From positions 30,520-94,519 of the forward strand of contig NZ_QGGL01000016.1 of NCBI RefSeq assembly GCF_003148565.1: DNA of 64,000 bases, read 5' to 3'. Source of the stretch: Tumebacillus permanentifrigoris (GTDB lineage Bacteria; Bacillota; Bacilli; Tumebacillales; Tumebacillaceae). The first letter of the stretch is position 1, and each line of letters opens with the position of its first letter. This document shows, piece after piece, positions 7,372-14,813 of the stretch. The position numbers were made by a program, and so were the translations under genes. The notes below the pieces were generated by a model that ran no database searches, was not told the DNA's origin, and worked only from the letters and a program-made list of their open reading frames with translations.

Positions 7372-8445
7372 TTAAACGGTCTTCATCACCTTGTTGAAAG
7401 AAAGACCTTGCATGAAGCGATCTAACTCGTCCATGTTGGGTCTATGACAGACAACGATGTCACTGGCTACATCCATAACTTTCAAAATGATCTCAGAACG
7501 GCTGTGCAGGTTGGCGAAGACGTGGAAGTCATGTTCAGTAAATTCCTTCGCTTGTGCAATCCCTGAATGCTGGTTGCCCAAGTCTACGCAGACTTCCTGA
7601 TCATTTACGTAATTAATAGAAGCGTAGATCCAATCTCCGTTCTTCAGCAAAAAAGGAGTTGGTTTATTCGGCACTAGTAACGGTTGCGGACGGCGGACGA
7701 CGCGAAATCCAGTAAACCGACTTGGATGTTTACCGTGGCGACGAGCACAGCGGGCTAGATCCAATAGATGCTCGGCCGTACCTCCGCGTAAGATCCGATA
7801 CTTTAGATAATCAGGGATCTGAATTGGCATCCCTTCATAAGGGGCATTGAACGAGCGAGTCATCTCTTCTACATTCCCAGCGATGTCATAAAGACCATAT
7901 GGAGAATTCGCTTTTGAGGTATGGCGGACAGGGAGCACGTGCCCGTGCCCGCACTCCCGGGTGTTAATGCGTTGCGGTTGCTCAGCATCGCCCCACGGAA
8001 ACTCGCGCGAATCGGTGCCGCGTGCAGCTTTCTCCCACTCTTCTTCCGTTGGCAAATCGTACGTATATCCATCATCGTTCTTTGTCAGCCATTTACAAAA
8101 ATCTTCCGACAATCCAGCAGTTGTAGGATACACAGGATGGTCCCCTGGAACCGTGCGCAAATTTTCTTGAAGGAGTTCCGGCAATCTCTTCACAGGATAG
8201 TCGGTTTCCCTGATAAAAGCTCGCATCATGTCGAACGTTACGGGAATTTCCGCGATATCATACGCAGGCAGTTCAAGTTCACGTTGCGGAACTTCCTTGA
8301 TAAACCAGTCCACGAACACCGTGTATTTTTCCATGAGGTATTCCATGTGATTTCGGTCCCACGTAGTCCCCATCAAGAATGTACCTGCCGGAATGCTTAC
8401 AAACTGTAGATTGTTCAAAATGTCTTCTCGTGAGAGAGAGAGCAT
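7372..8445 (-). CDS. SUMF1/formylglycine-generating-enzyme-like protein, ToxD-like
   Basis: A 357-residue protein. Residues about 15-260 form a SUMF1 fold: IPAGTFLMGT near the start, YDLPTEEEWEKAARG in the middle, SPYGLYDIAGNVEEM, RILRGGT, and FTGFRVVRR. The paired copper-binding cysteines of true formylglycine-generating enzymes are not seen (only an ARCARRH in that region), and the usual GNVWEW is GNVEEM, so sulfatase activation is unlikely. A C-terminal 90-residue extension follows. The ATG at 8445 has AGGAGA upstream; the ATG at 8481 would overlap the preceding gene. The gene pairs with the WD40 gene as toxD does with toxC. Confidence 0.75.
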   Translation of the reverse strand: MLSLSREDILNNLQFVSIPAGTFLMGTTWDRNHMEYLMEKYTVFVDWFIKEVPQRELELPAYDIAEIPVTFDMMRAFIRETDYPVKRLPELLQENLRTVPGDHPVYPTTAGLSEDFCKWLTKNDDGYTYDLPTEEEWEKAARGTDSREFPWGDAEQPQRINTRECGHGHVLPVRHTSKANSPYGLYDIAGNVEEMTRSFNAPYEGMPIQIPDYLKYRILRGGTAEHLLDLARCARRHGKHPSRFTGFRVVRRPQPLLVPNKPTPFLLKNGDWIYASINYVNDQEVCVDLGNQHSGIAQAKEFTEHDFHVFANLHSRSEIILKVMDVASDIVVCHRPNMDELDRFMQGLSFNKVMKTV

Positions 8446-8461
8446 ACGGGGATCTCTCCTG

Positions 8462-9271
8462 TCAATTTTGGTATTTAACACAGGACTTTTTGATAAGGTG
8501 ATTCAGACCTACCGCCCAAAGAAGCAACACGCCAACCCCAAGCACAAATGCAGTGCCCAACGAAAACGGAAACTCAGGTGGCACTATGTTGGTTGCGATA
8601 ATAGTCGGAAATGCGGTAGCGAAGTAAGCGGGGTAGATCAGCACCAAGATGATTTGTATCGGTAACGACCTCAGCACGAGATGTATCGGACGCGTGTAGA
8701 AACGTGTAGCTGGGCTGCCCAACCGAATTGGTCGCGTGGGGTCCCAATACGCTTGAATGATGTGAAACGCAGAGGTGAGGATCATATGGGTAAGTACCCC
8801 AGTCAGGAGGACAAGCAACACCAAAAACGGGTTACTATCACGCTCGACGACTGAAAGCCCTATCGCACCCAGTCCGGCCAAGGCACAGAACGCGAACTTG
8901 GTGGTGTCCGTCCGGAAAAAGAAGATCTTAAGCAGAGGAGTACCGGGTGTCAGCAAAAAGTAGACCGTTTGTCCACGTACTAAGGAGGTGCAATATTCAT
9001 GAATGCCAGCTAAAAATATTGCATCACCACACCCATCGACGCAGATCATGATGCCGATGAAGATTAGCAGATCCACCACTGGAATCTCAACATGATTGAT
9101 CACGTGGAACAGGGAGAACACCGTCACTGCTTGCATAACAAAAAAAGAAATACTTGGTAAAAATTGAAAAAATTCACTAACAAATCGATTGGAAATCGAG
9201 AATACGGTCGCCTTCCAACAACCCTTTATGACTTTTAAGTTATCGGCCCACGAACTACGAATAGATTGCAT
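8462..9271 (-). CDS. ABC-2 type permease, ABC2_membrane_6-like
   Basis: A 269-residue polytopic membrane protein with about six hydrophobic segments. The pattern after the second segment (SLVRGQTVYFLLTPGTPLL) resembles the GELD-x-LLRP region of the PF06182 ABC permease family, which includes viologen and toxin exporters. The ATG at 9271 has AAAGGA upstream and gives a 17-nt overlap with the preceding permease gene. It presumably forms a heterodimer with that permease and the ATPase at 10040-10774. Likely export of the pathway product. Confidence 0.75.
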   Translation of the reverse strand: MQSIRSSWADNLKVIKGCWKATVFSISNRFVSEFFQFLPSISFFVMQAVTVFSLFHVINHVEIPVVDLLIFIGIMICVDGCGDAIFLAGIHEYCTSLVRGQTVYFLLTPGTPLLKIFFFRTDTTKFAFCALAGLGAIGLSVVERDSNPFLVLLVLLTGVLTHMILTSAFHIIQAYWDPTRPIRLGSPATRFYTRPIHLVLRSLPIQIILVLIYPAYFATAFPTIIATNIVPPEFPFSLGTAFVLGVGVLLLWAVGLNHLIKKSCVKYQN

Positions 9272-10043
9272 AACGTCTCGTCCTTTCTGCTCGAATGGCA
9301 ATTAGCAAGAAGAGGAACAGCCAAATTATGCTGGACATAAACATGATCAGTTGCATATGGATCATACGATTCTCACTCATGTTAGGATCGCCGAGTATTG
9401 CCAAAATAGGTGAAGTTACAACGGTGGAGAAGGGATTCAGTATCAGCGAAAGAACGGAATTCTTAGTTAATATTCCAATCGGGAACAAAGCGCCCGATAG
9501 CAATGTTGACGTAGAACGCACAATGGAATTGATGATATCGCGGTAACCTCGAGGAGAATAGTAGCGTGTAAAGACACCAAACAGTATCAGGTTGACTGCA
9601 CCGATAACGATGTTCAACAGCATGATTGGAATGATGTAGATCGGAGCGCCGTGCGCAACAGCAAGCACGACCAAGATGATCAACCACAGATGAAAGAGCC
9701 ATAACTTTGCCAACTTACCTAAGTAATGGCCCAAAAAAATCGGGGTAGCACCACCGGGCAGCAGATCTACGACATGCCATCGACTCATCTCCATCAAATC
9801 CACTTGTTCTTTGCCGACACCTTTGATAGAAACCAATGTCCACAGTGGGAACGACATAAGCGAGTATTGAACAAGATACATCCAGTCGTAATCGCTGAGT
9901 GAGCCCGATTGATACCAGATCACGCAGTCCGTCAGAAAAATTAAGAGGATGAAATACAACATACTTCTCCAATCGTTAGCGTCAGTGTTCGACTTTCTCG
10001 CCCAGATGAACATGTTGCGCAGAACGTCACCAGTCAAGTTCAA
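9255..10043 (-). CDS. ABC-2 type permease
   Basis: A 262-residue membrane protein with about six transmembrane segments (first near residues 27-45). Second permease of the exporter. The start is TTG at 10043, overlapping the TGA of the ATPase gene as TTGA, with GGAGG just upstream; this makes translational coupling to the ATPase likely. The family resembles the PF06182-type partner permeases that occur in pairs. Confidence 0.75.
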   Translation of the reverse strand: MNLTGDVLRNMFIWARKSNTDANDWRSMLYFILLIFLTDCVIWYQSGSLSDYDWMYLVQYSLMSFPLWTLVSIKGVGKEQVDLMEMSRWHVVDLLPGGATPIFLGHYLGKLAKLWLFHLWLIILVVLAVAHGAPIYIIPIMLLNIVIGAVNLILFGVFTRYYSPRGYRDIINSIVRSTSTLLSGALFPIGILTKNSVLSLILNPFSTVVTSPILAILGDPNMSENRMIHMQLIMFMSSIIWLFLFLLIAIRAERTRRYAIYS

Positions 10044-10774
10044 AACACCTCCAGATAACGACGTTCCAATTCGTCTGCGTCGATCTCAGCCGATAAGTAT
10101 TCGTTTGTGATGTAACCGTCTTGCAAAAAGCCACCTCGTACACAGGTGGTAGTCAAGTCTTTAAGGTTGTGAGATGTCATAATCCCGCAAGCATTGTGTA
10201 GTTCTAGGTAGTTGTTGACCATCTTACGTATTTGCAAAATGGCCGCCGGATCCAGACCGACAGTCGGTTCATCCAGAATCAGAATTTCTGGCAAACAAGC
10301 CAATGTCAGCGCAAGTTCAAACTTGATTCGCTCCCCAAAAGACAACGAAGAAGCCCAACGCTTCAATTTGTCATCGATTCGGAACTCGACCAATTTTTCT
10401 CGGAACCACTTATCATCAAATCTATCGTAGATGGCACTGTACATGGCTACATGTTCACCAAGTGTCATGGTGGAAAACAATCGGGAAGAAGCCCCCGATA
10501 CATTCCCGATACGACGTTTCCATTGCCCGTCGTGCAGATTCGGACGCTTCTTTCCGTCAATTATTATCTGACCCTTACTTGGTTCGTAGATTCCCATGAT
10601 CAGTTTGGCAAGCGTAGTTTTACCACAACCATTCGGTCCAACTAGACCGTATAGTTCGCCACGCTGGAAATCTAAACTGATATTCCTCAAGATCGGAGGG
10701 CGATTTTCTGAATTTCTTTTCAATATTTTCTTTTTTTCTTTATATCCAAACTCCAAATTTTGAATCGAAATCAT
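10040..10774 (-). CDS. ABC transporter ATP-binding protein
   Basis: A 244-residue ATPase. Walker A is GPNGCGKTT (about residues 46-54), the signature is LSFGE, Walker B is LILDEPTVGLD, and the H-loop is TSH. GAGGG precedes the ATG. It begins 16 bp after the beta-propeller gene and overlaps the first permease gene by 4 bp. Energises the ABC-2 exporter. Toxoflavin export in Burkholderia glumae relies on an RND pump instead, so this exporter type would be a lineage-specific replacement if the product is related. Confidence 0.85.
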   Translation of the reverse strand: MISIQNLEFGYKEKKKILKRNSENRPPILRNISLDFQRGELYGLVGPNGCGKTTLAKLIMGIYEPSKGQIIIDGKKRPNLHDGQWKRRIGNVSGASSRLFSTMTLGEHVAMYSAIYDRFDDKWFREKLVEFRIDDKLKRWASSLSFGERIKFELALTLACLPEILILDEPTVGLDPAAILQIRKMVNNYLELHNACGIMTSHNLKDLTTTCVRGGFLQDGYITNEYLSAEIDADELERRYLEVF

Positions 10775-10790
10775 GAGAATCCCTCACCAT

Positions 10791-12620
10791 TTAGAGTATT
10801 TTGTGGCGGATCAGTCGGGTCATGCCATCGTCGCTAACACGATACGCACGCAGATAATTACCGCGACCTCCGATTAGCAACAGAGCAGAACCATTTTCGT
10901 CGACGCGTGCTGCCATTGATTTCGGGAAGTCAGGCATCTCACGCGAGTAACCATTTAAGGTTACGTTACTATAGCTGTACGAGGCGACTTGAGAAGAGTA
11001 AGAGATGCATAGGACATGGTCTTTCAGCAGAACGCAATCTTCAACCGTGTTCTGCGTTCCACCCGTAAATTCATGAACAATATCCAAGCCATCTACATCG
11101 AGTTCGTAAACAGAATTCCCACCTGCCAAGAACAAATGGCCGTTCTCTAGACGCCGGAAACGCTTGCTAATCCCTCTGATTTCGATAACACCATATTCAG
11201 ATAGATCTGGATTGAACACATCCAAGTAGACCTCGCGTCGTGCTACTACAATTTTGCCGGAAGCACTATACCCACAGGTCCAGATCGCATACGGCAACTG
11301 TTTCGTTTGCATAACTGCACCGGTCTCAACGTCCAACTCCCCAAGCAAACCCTGGTCGTTTGCAAAGAGCACCCGTTGAAGGTCCGGTGAAAAGTCGATC
11401 GCTTTACCCAAACCGTAAAAATTCTTGCGCCAGAGAAGCGCCCCATTTTTCTTGGCGCGGAATACCCAACCAGTGCCTGTGATGGCGACAAATGAGCCGT
11501 CTGCCAACGGTTTTACACGGTACAAGCGACCAAAGTCGTACTTGAAGTGAGCTAGCTCCTCGATGTCAATTTGGCCGTACTTTCCATTTTGGTAACGAAT
11601 GATACTCAACGAGCCGTCTTCCATTGCGCAATATAACGTGCTGTTATCTCCGGGTAGCTCTTCCATCTGCCAGATCGCGTTCGCCTTGTCTTCGAAGGTG
11701 GAGGCGATGATAATACCTTGCGAGTTAAAACGAATCAGTTCACCGGACTGCAAACTAGTGTAGATTTCGTCGTCATGTACATGAATGACGTTCGTAGTTT
11801 GATATTTGAAAGGTCCGATAACGTTTTCCAGTTCCGGTTCCAAACCTAAGTTACTGAACACGTACACGTGGTGGTCAAAGCAGGAGACGTACGCACGGGA
11901 GCAGTCTTCGTCGAACGAAATCCATTCAATATCGTCATTGGTGAACTCATACAGTTTTGCGTTCTCACCATCAAGGTCGATGGTCCCAATTGAGTTGCTA
12001 TCGTCAGTCGAGAACCAGAAGCGATCGTGACGCTTGTCATAGGTGACGCAGTGAGAGGAACCGCGTGCAGGTTTGACTAGTTTGGAAAAATCGCCATCCT
12101 CCATGTTGCCAAACATCATAGTACCGCGATAGTCTGAAATGACGTGTCGGGTAGGATGTTCCAAACAAATACCATCCAAGAAAGGACCTACTACTGCGAG
12201 GTCCAGGACGCGAATGACATTCATCGTTTTATCTTCATATTCAACGAATTGACCGAAAGCGTTCAGCGTGTAGACAGAATCATTTTGGTTAAGTAGAAAA
12301 CGCGAGGCGGTCCAATTCAGATCGTCATCTTCTTCGTATGCTTGCTGATCTGTGACGCCGTCGCCTGTGACCACATCAAGCAATTCCAACGTATGAAGAT
12401 CCCACTTCAAGAGATTGAAGTGGCAATCCCGCGTGAAGATAAAGTTCTCACCTACCGTTATCGCGGTTGCGGCTGCATGAAAAGGCGAGGCTGGAGAGGA
12501 AGCTACAAGCTGCAAGTCGGAGTCAAACGCATGAACACGTCCAAAAATGTCACCTCCTATTACTTGTTGGGTTACAGAAGAGTATTTAATTCGTCGGATT
12601 CGATCACGTATCTGGGCCAT
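10791..12620 (-). CDS. Beta-propeller protein of unknown function
   Basis: A 609-residue protein with no signal peptide, composed of repeated beta-propeller-like units that often end in a hydrophobic-DVETG-like or YELDVDG turn (for example LGELDVETGAV), closer to PQQ/quinoprotein-like repeats than to classic WD40. The start at 12620 has AAGGAG 8 nt upstream; earlier in-frame ATGs have none. First large gene of the leftward operon, 100 bp after the 17-codon ORF. Lack of export and of dehydrogenase motifs argues against a quinoprotein dehydrogenase. Known toxoflavin clusters, as I recall them, have no second propeller protein. Confidence 0.7.
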   Translation of the reverse strand: MAQIRDRIRRIKYSSVTQQVIGGDIFGRVHAFDSDLQLVASSPASPFHAAATAITVGENFIFTRDCHFNLLKWDLHTLELLDVVTGDGVTDQQAYEEDDDLNWTASRFLLNQNDSVYTLNAFGQFVEYEDKTMNVIRVLDLAVVGPFLDGICLEHPTRHVISDYRGTMMFGNMEDGDFSKLVKPARGSSHCVTYDKRHDRFWFSTDDSNSIGTIDLDGENAKLYEFTNDDIEWISFDEDCSRAYVSCFDHHVYVFSNLGLEPELENVIGPFKYQTTNVIHVHDDEIYTSLQSGELIRFNSQGIIIASTFEDKANAIWQMEELPGDNSTLYCAMEDGSLSIIRYQNGKYGQIDIEELAHFKYDFGRLYRVKPLADGSFVAITGTGWVFRAKKNGALLWRKNFYGLGKAIDFSPDLQRVLFANDQGLLGELDVETGAVMQTKQLPYAIWTCGYSASGKIVVARREVYLDVFNPDLSEYGVIEIRGISKRFRRLENGHLFLAGGNSVYELDVDGLDIVHEFTGGTQNTVEDCVLLKDHVLCISYSSQVASYSYSNVTLNGYSREMPDFPKSMAARVDENGSALLLIGGRGNYLRAYRVSDDGMTRLIRHKIL

Positions 12621-12679
12621 GAGCAATCTCCTTACTATTAAATATATTTGTTTTAAAGGAGTTCGTTTATATAGTGAAA

Positions 12680-12703
12680 GGCCGAAGGCATCTACCTTCG
12701 GCC
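12680..12703 (-). terminator. Hairpin between the micro-ORF and the operon
   Basis: Perfect 9-bp stem GGCCGAAGG/CCTTCGGCC with a 6-base loop, 17 bp after the micro-ORF stop. Only a short T run follows (TTTCAC), so it is probably a partial terminator or an mRNA-stabilising/processing element that sets different levels for the peptide and the downstream genes. Confidence 0.55.
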
Positions 12704-12720
12704 GAGGGCACAGCTTGCAA

Positions 12721-12774
12721 TTACTTCGAAGCCGGTTTGTCATTGAAACGGATCGGGCCTTTTGCCTTTTTCAT
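12721..12774 (-). CDS. 17-residue micropeptide candidate
   Basis: The frame reads MKKAKGPIRFNDKPASK and stop. It has a strong ribosome-binding site (AGGGGGG, 9 nt before ATG), a good promoter 71 bp upstream, and a strong hairpin right behind it, the usual context of an abundantly made small peptide followed by its operon. The peptide is basic (5 Lys, 1 Arg), has no Cys, Ser/Thr cluster or hydrophobic segment, and no leader/core cleavage site is recognisable. It could be a structural or scaffold peptide of the pathway, a modified peptide product, or a translated leader that controls the operon. Unrecognised. Confidence 0.5.
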   Translation of the reverse strand: MKKAKGPIRFNDKPASK

Positions 12775-12844
12775 TTGCGATTCCCCCCTAACTTTATGTA
12801 AAAAACAAACTCGTAAGCAACAATTGAATATGTTGCTAGTATTG

Positions 12845-12873
12845 ATAATATCCATTTTTTTATAAATAGTCAA
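12845..12873 (-). promoter_or_regulatory. SigmaA promoter of the leftward operon
   Basis: On the minus strand TTGACT (12868-12873) and TATTAT (12845-12850) are 17 bp apart, upstream of the 17-codon ORF. The 12775-13147 interval between the divergent units contains no other gene; it is very A+T rich and a natural place for shared operators. Confidence 0.7.
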
Positions 12874-13053
12874 ATTTGGCAAAATCAAGATATTCGGTGA
12901 AAAAGTGAGGAAATATCGGTCTAAGTCCCAAAACCAAAATAAATCAACTATTTCGCACTCATTATTAAAGTGTGTTATATATATACGACCGATTTTATTT
13001 GTCCTGTTATATTCTAAGATCATTCACATTTACATCCCCCACCCGAAAAAGCC

Positions 13054-13082
13054 TTTACAAATGTTCCCTTTTTGATTACTAT
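13054..13082 (+). promoter_or_regulatory. SigmaA promoter of the ribA-methyltransferase unit
   Basis: TTTACA (13054-13059) and TACTAT (13077-13082) are 17 bp apart. The leader to the start at 13148 is about 60 nt, too short for an FMN riboswitch, so the gene is not under the usual riboflavin control. Confidence 0.7.
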
Positions 13083-13147
13083 ACCTACACAATACTAACT
13101 AATAAAGCACTTCAATCCGTTCACAGGTTTAGGAGGTAGCAAGGAAC

Positions 13148-13774
13148 ATGGCACAGACCCAAATCGCTGAAAATCAGTCTATTCAACTCCCTACGCTGTT
13201 CGGGGACTTTATGATGAAAGCTTACGATCCCGAGGTGTTAGGAGAACAACCGACAGTCGTCATTTTCAAGGGAGATCTGCAAGGGAGAGAAGACGTGTTG
13301 GTTCGTTTCCACTCCGAATGCCTAACCGGTGATATTTTTGGTTCATTACGATGCGATTGTTGGCAACAACTACAAGAAACGTTAAAGATGATTCATGAGG
13401 AAGGTTCAGGTGCTGTCATCTACCTGCGCCAAGAGGGTAGAGGCATTGACTTGGTCAACAAACTCAAAACGTACATCCTGCAAGAGCAAGGGTACGATAC
13501 GGTCGAGGCCAACGTAGCACTGGATTTGCCGGTGGATGCACGGGAGGACAGCGCATGTCTTCGTGTTCTGAACGATTTAGGAGTCCGCTCTATTCGCTTG
13601 GTAACCAACAATCCTGACAAAATTGAAAAAGCCAGAGAGTTAGGCATTGAGGTCACCGATCGTGTAGAAATTGAAGCTGGCGTCTGTGATGCTAATGAAC
13701 GATATCTACAAACTAAGAAGGAAAAAATGGGACATTTCCTGAAAAAAAACCAGCAGGAAGGATTTTTGATATGA
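13148..13774 (+). CDS. GTP cyclohydrolase II, ToxB-like
   Basis: A 208-residue single-domain protein. It converts GTP to a 2,5-diamino-6-ribosylamino-pyrimidinone phosphate, formate and pyrophosphate, the first step of riboflavin and also of toxoflavin synthesis. Zinc ligands are intact in HSECLTGDIFGSLRCDC (Cys at about residues 64, 75, 77). LRQEGRGIDL, NNPDKIEKA and KMGHFL match the family; the residue after CDC is Trp where Gly is usual. There is no fused RibB domain, no riboflavin neighbour and no FMN riboswitch, so it is a pathway-dedicated copy. It overlaps the methyltransferase gene by ATGA. Confidence 0.9.
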   Translation: MAQTQIAENQSIQLPTLFGDFMMKAYDPEVLGEQPTVVIFKGDLQGREDVLVRFHSECLTGDIFGSLRCDCWQQLQETLKMIHEEGSGAVIYLRQEGRGIDLVNKLKTYILQEQGYDTVEANVALDLPVDAREDSACLRVLNDLGVRSIRLVTNNPDKIEKARELGIEVTDRVEIEAGVCDANERYLQTKKEKMGHFLKKNQQEGFLI

Positions 13775-14517
13775 GCAAACTAATTTTGCATTCTGGGCCT
13801 ACTTTCTATGACGACCCTGATATCTCAAAAGCCTACTGGGAACGTCGTAAACGTGGGTTAGGGGCCAACACCCTTCTTGAGTACCCAATTTTCACCGAGT
13901 TGGTAGGATCTGTTCAAGGATTGCGAGTCTTAGACTTGGGGTGTGGGAGCGCTCAGTATGGGGTGGAGCTCTTGAACCAAGGATGTGAGGCTTATGTAGG
14001 GTTGGATGCTTCGGTCAACTGCTATGAGATGGCGAGAGAAACGCTCGCTGGGACTTCAGGAGAAGCCCGATTTGGTACAATTGAAGAGATTGACTTGCAG
14101 ACGGAGAAATTTGATTTGGTGGTCTCTCGACTTGCCTTGCATTACATAGAAGATTTGGAGGCCATTTTTCAGAAGATCTATCAGTGTTTAACTTCAGGTG
14201 GACGGTTCATCTTTTCGGTGGAGCATCCAGTGATTACTTCTTGCAATGATAGTTATGTTGAGGGGCAAATTCGTGGACGATGGATTGTCGATCAGTACTT
14301 CGTTACGGGACGCAGGGAATACGATTGGCTGAACGGAAAAGTAGTGAAATATCACCGTAAGGTGGAGGATTTTTTTCTTCTGCTTCGAAACTCTAGATTT
14401 AGAGTGGATTTCTTAAGGGAAGCGACGCCCAACCGCGAGCATTTCGCTACAGAAGAAGAGTATGCACGTTGGGTAAAGGTCCCGATTTTTATGTTCTTTT
14501 CCGCTACAAAATCATAA
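13771..14517 (+). CDS. Class I SAM-dependent methyltransferase, ToxA-like
   Basis: A 248-residue protein with motif I VLDLGCGSAQYG (about residues 53-64), a VGLDAS motif II and an FDLVVSRLALHYI motif IV region; the N terminus has a DDPDISKAYWERR segment typical of small-molecule methyltransferases. Translation is coupled to the GTP cyclohydrolase II gene through ATGA. In Burkholderia glumae ToxA performs the last two N-methylations of toxoflavin, and toxA and toxB are adjacent. A corresponding role is inferred; closest-homologue identity was not measured. Confidence 0.8.
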   Translation: MSKLILHSGPTFYDDPDISKAYWERRKRGLGANTLLEYPIFTELVGSVQGLRVLDLGCGSAQYGVELLNQGCEAYVGLDASVNCYEMARETLAGTSGEARFGTIEEIDLQTEKFDLVVSRLALHYIEDLEAIFQKIYQCLTSGGRFIFSVEHPVITSCNDSYVEGQIRGRWIVDQYFVTGRREYDWLNGKVVKYHRKVEDFFLLLRNSRFRVDFLREATPNREHFATEEEYARWVKVPIFMFFSATKS

Positions 14518-14559
14518 TTACAAATCGCGATGCTTATTTCTATGAAAAAGAATTTTTAG

Positions 14560-14631
14560 GTTGATAGTGCCTTTCTGGTCGCACAAATTGTTCATGAATT
14601 GCAGGCTGAATTAGTGAAGTTCGAAGTCTAA
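14560..14631 (+). pseudogene. Possible C-terminal gene remnant
   Basis: After the methyltransferase, one frame encodes AFLVAQIVHELQAELVKF before a TAA, a protein-like amphipathic end, but an in-frame TAG directly precedes it and there is no start. It may be the tail of a gene lost when the island formed. Low certainty. Confidence 0.25.
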
Positions 14632-14642
14632 ACAAGTCACGC

Positions 14643-14679
14643 AAAAAAGGAGACCTGCCGATGGCTTGTCTCCTTTTTT
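14643..14679 (+). terminator. Terminator of the ribA-methyltransferase unit
   Basis: AAAAAAGGAGAC/GTCTCCTTTTTT hairpin with a 13-base loop; symmetrical A and T runs allow it to act in both directions. Confidence 0.85.
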
Positions 14680-14696
14680 CTATCGATGTGTGCTCA

Positions 14697-14813
14697 AAGA
14701 AAAGACAGGCCGTTGGTGGGACCTGTCTTCAGGCAGATCGATGTTGAGTACGATGATAACTATTGCTCCATCTGTTTGGCGAGGAAGCCGGCAGCCGTTT
14801 CCGCGAGCTTGAC
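14697..14813 (-). repeat. Intact partner of the spoVT-end repeat
   Basis: Terminator (14702-14729) and the last 17 codons of spoVT (from 14760), matched by the diverged copy at 4526-4643. The part from 14742 rightward is over 90 percent identical by eye. Confidence 0.85.
14702..14729 (-). terminator. spoVT terminator
   Basis: AAGACAGGCC/GGACCTGTCTT hairpin with a T-rich tail on the minus strand, 30 bp after the spoVT stop. Confidence 0.75.

Noticed and set aside
7372-10774. Interpretation as a lantibiotic or sulfatase-maturation locus
   Set aside because: No LanB/LanC/LanM, radical SAM, protease or sulfatase gene is present, and the small ORF has no Ser/Thr/Cys-rich core.
10791-12620. Quinoprotein alcohol dehydrogenase
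   Set aside because: No signal peptide, no adjacent-cysteine disulfide motif and no PQQ-ligand tryptophan docking pattern; only the general propeller repeat is shared.
12721-13023. A 100-codon gene ending in the micropeptide frame
   Set aside because: The upstream ATG lies above the promoter and has no ribosome-binding site; the internal ATG at 12774 has both signals.
13148-14517. Interpretation as part of a riboflavin operon
   Set aside because: No ribD, ribE or ribH next to the cyclohydrolase, no fused RibB, no FMN riboswitch in the 60-nt leader, and coupling to a methyltransferase.
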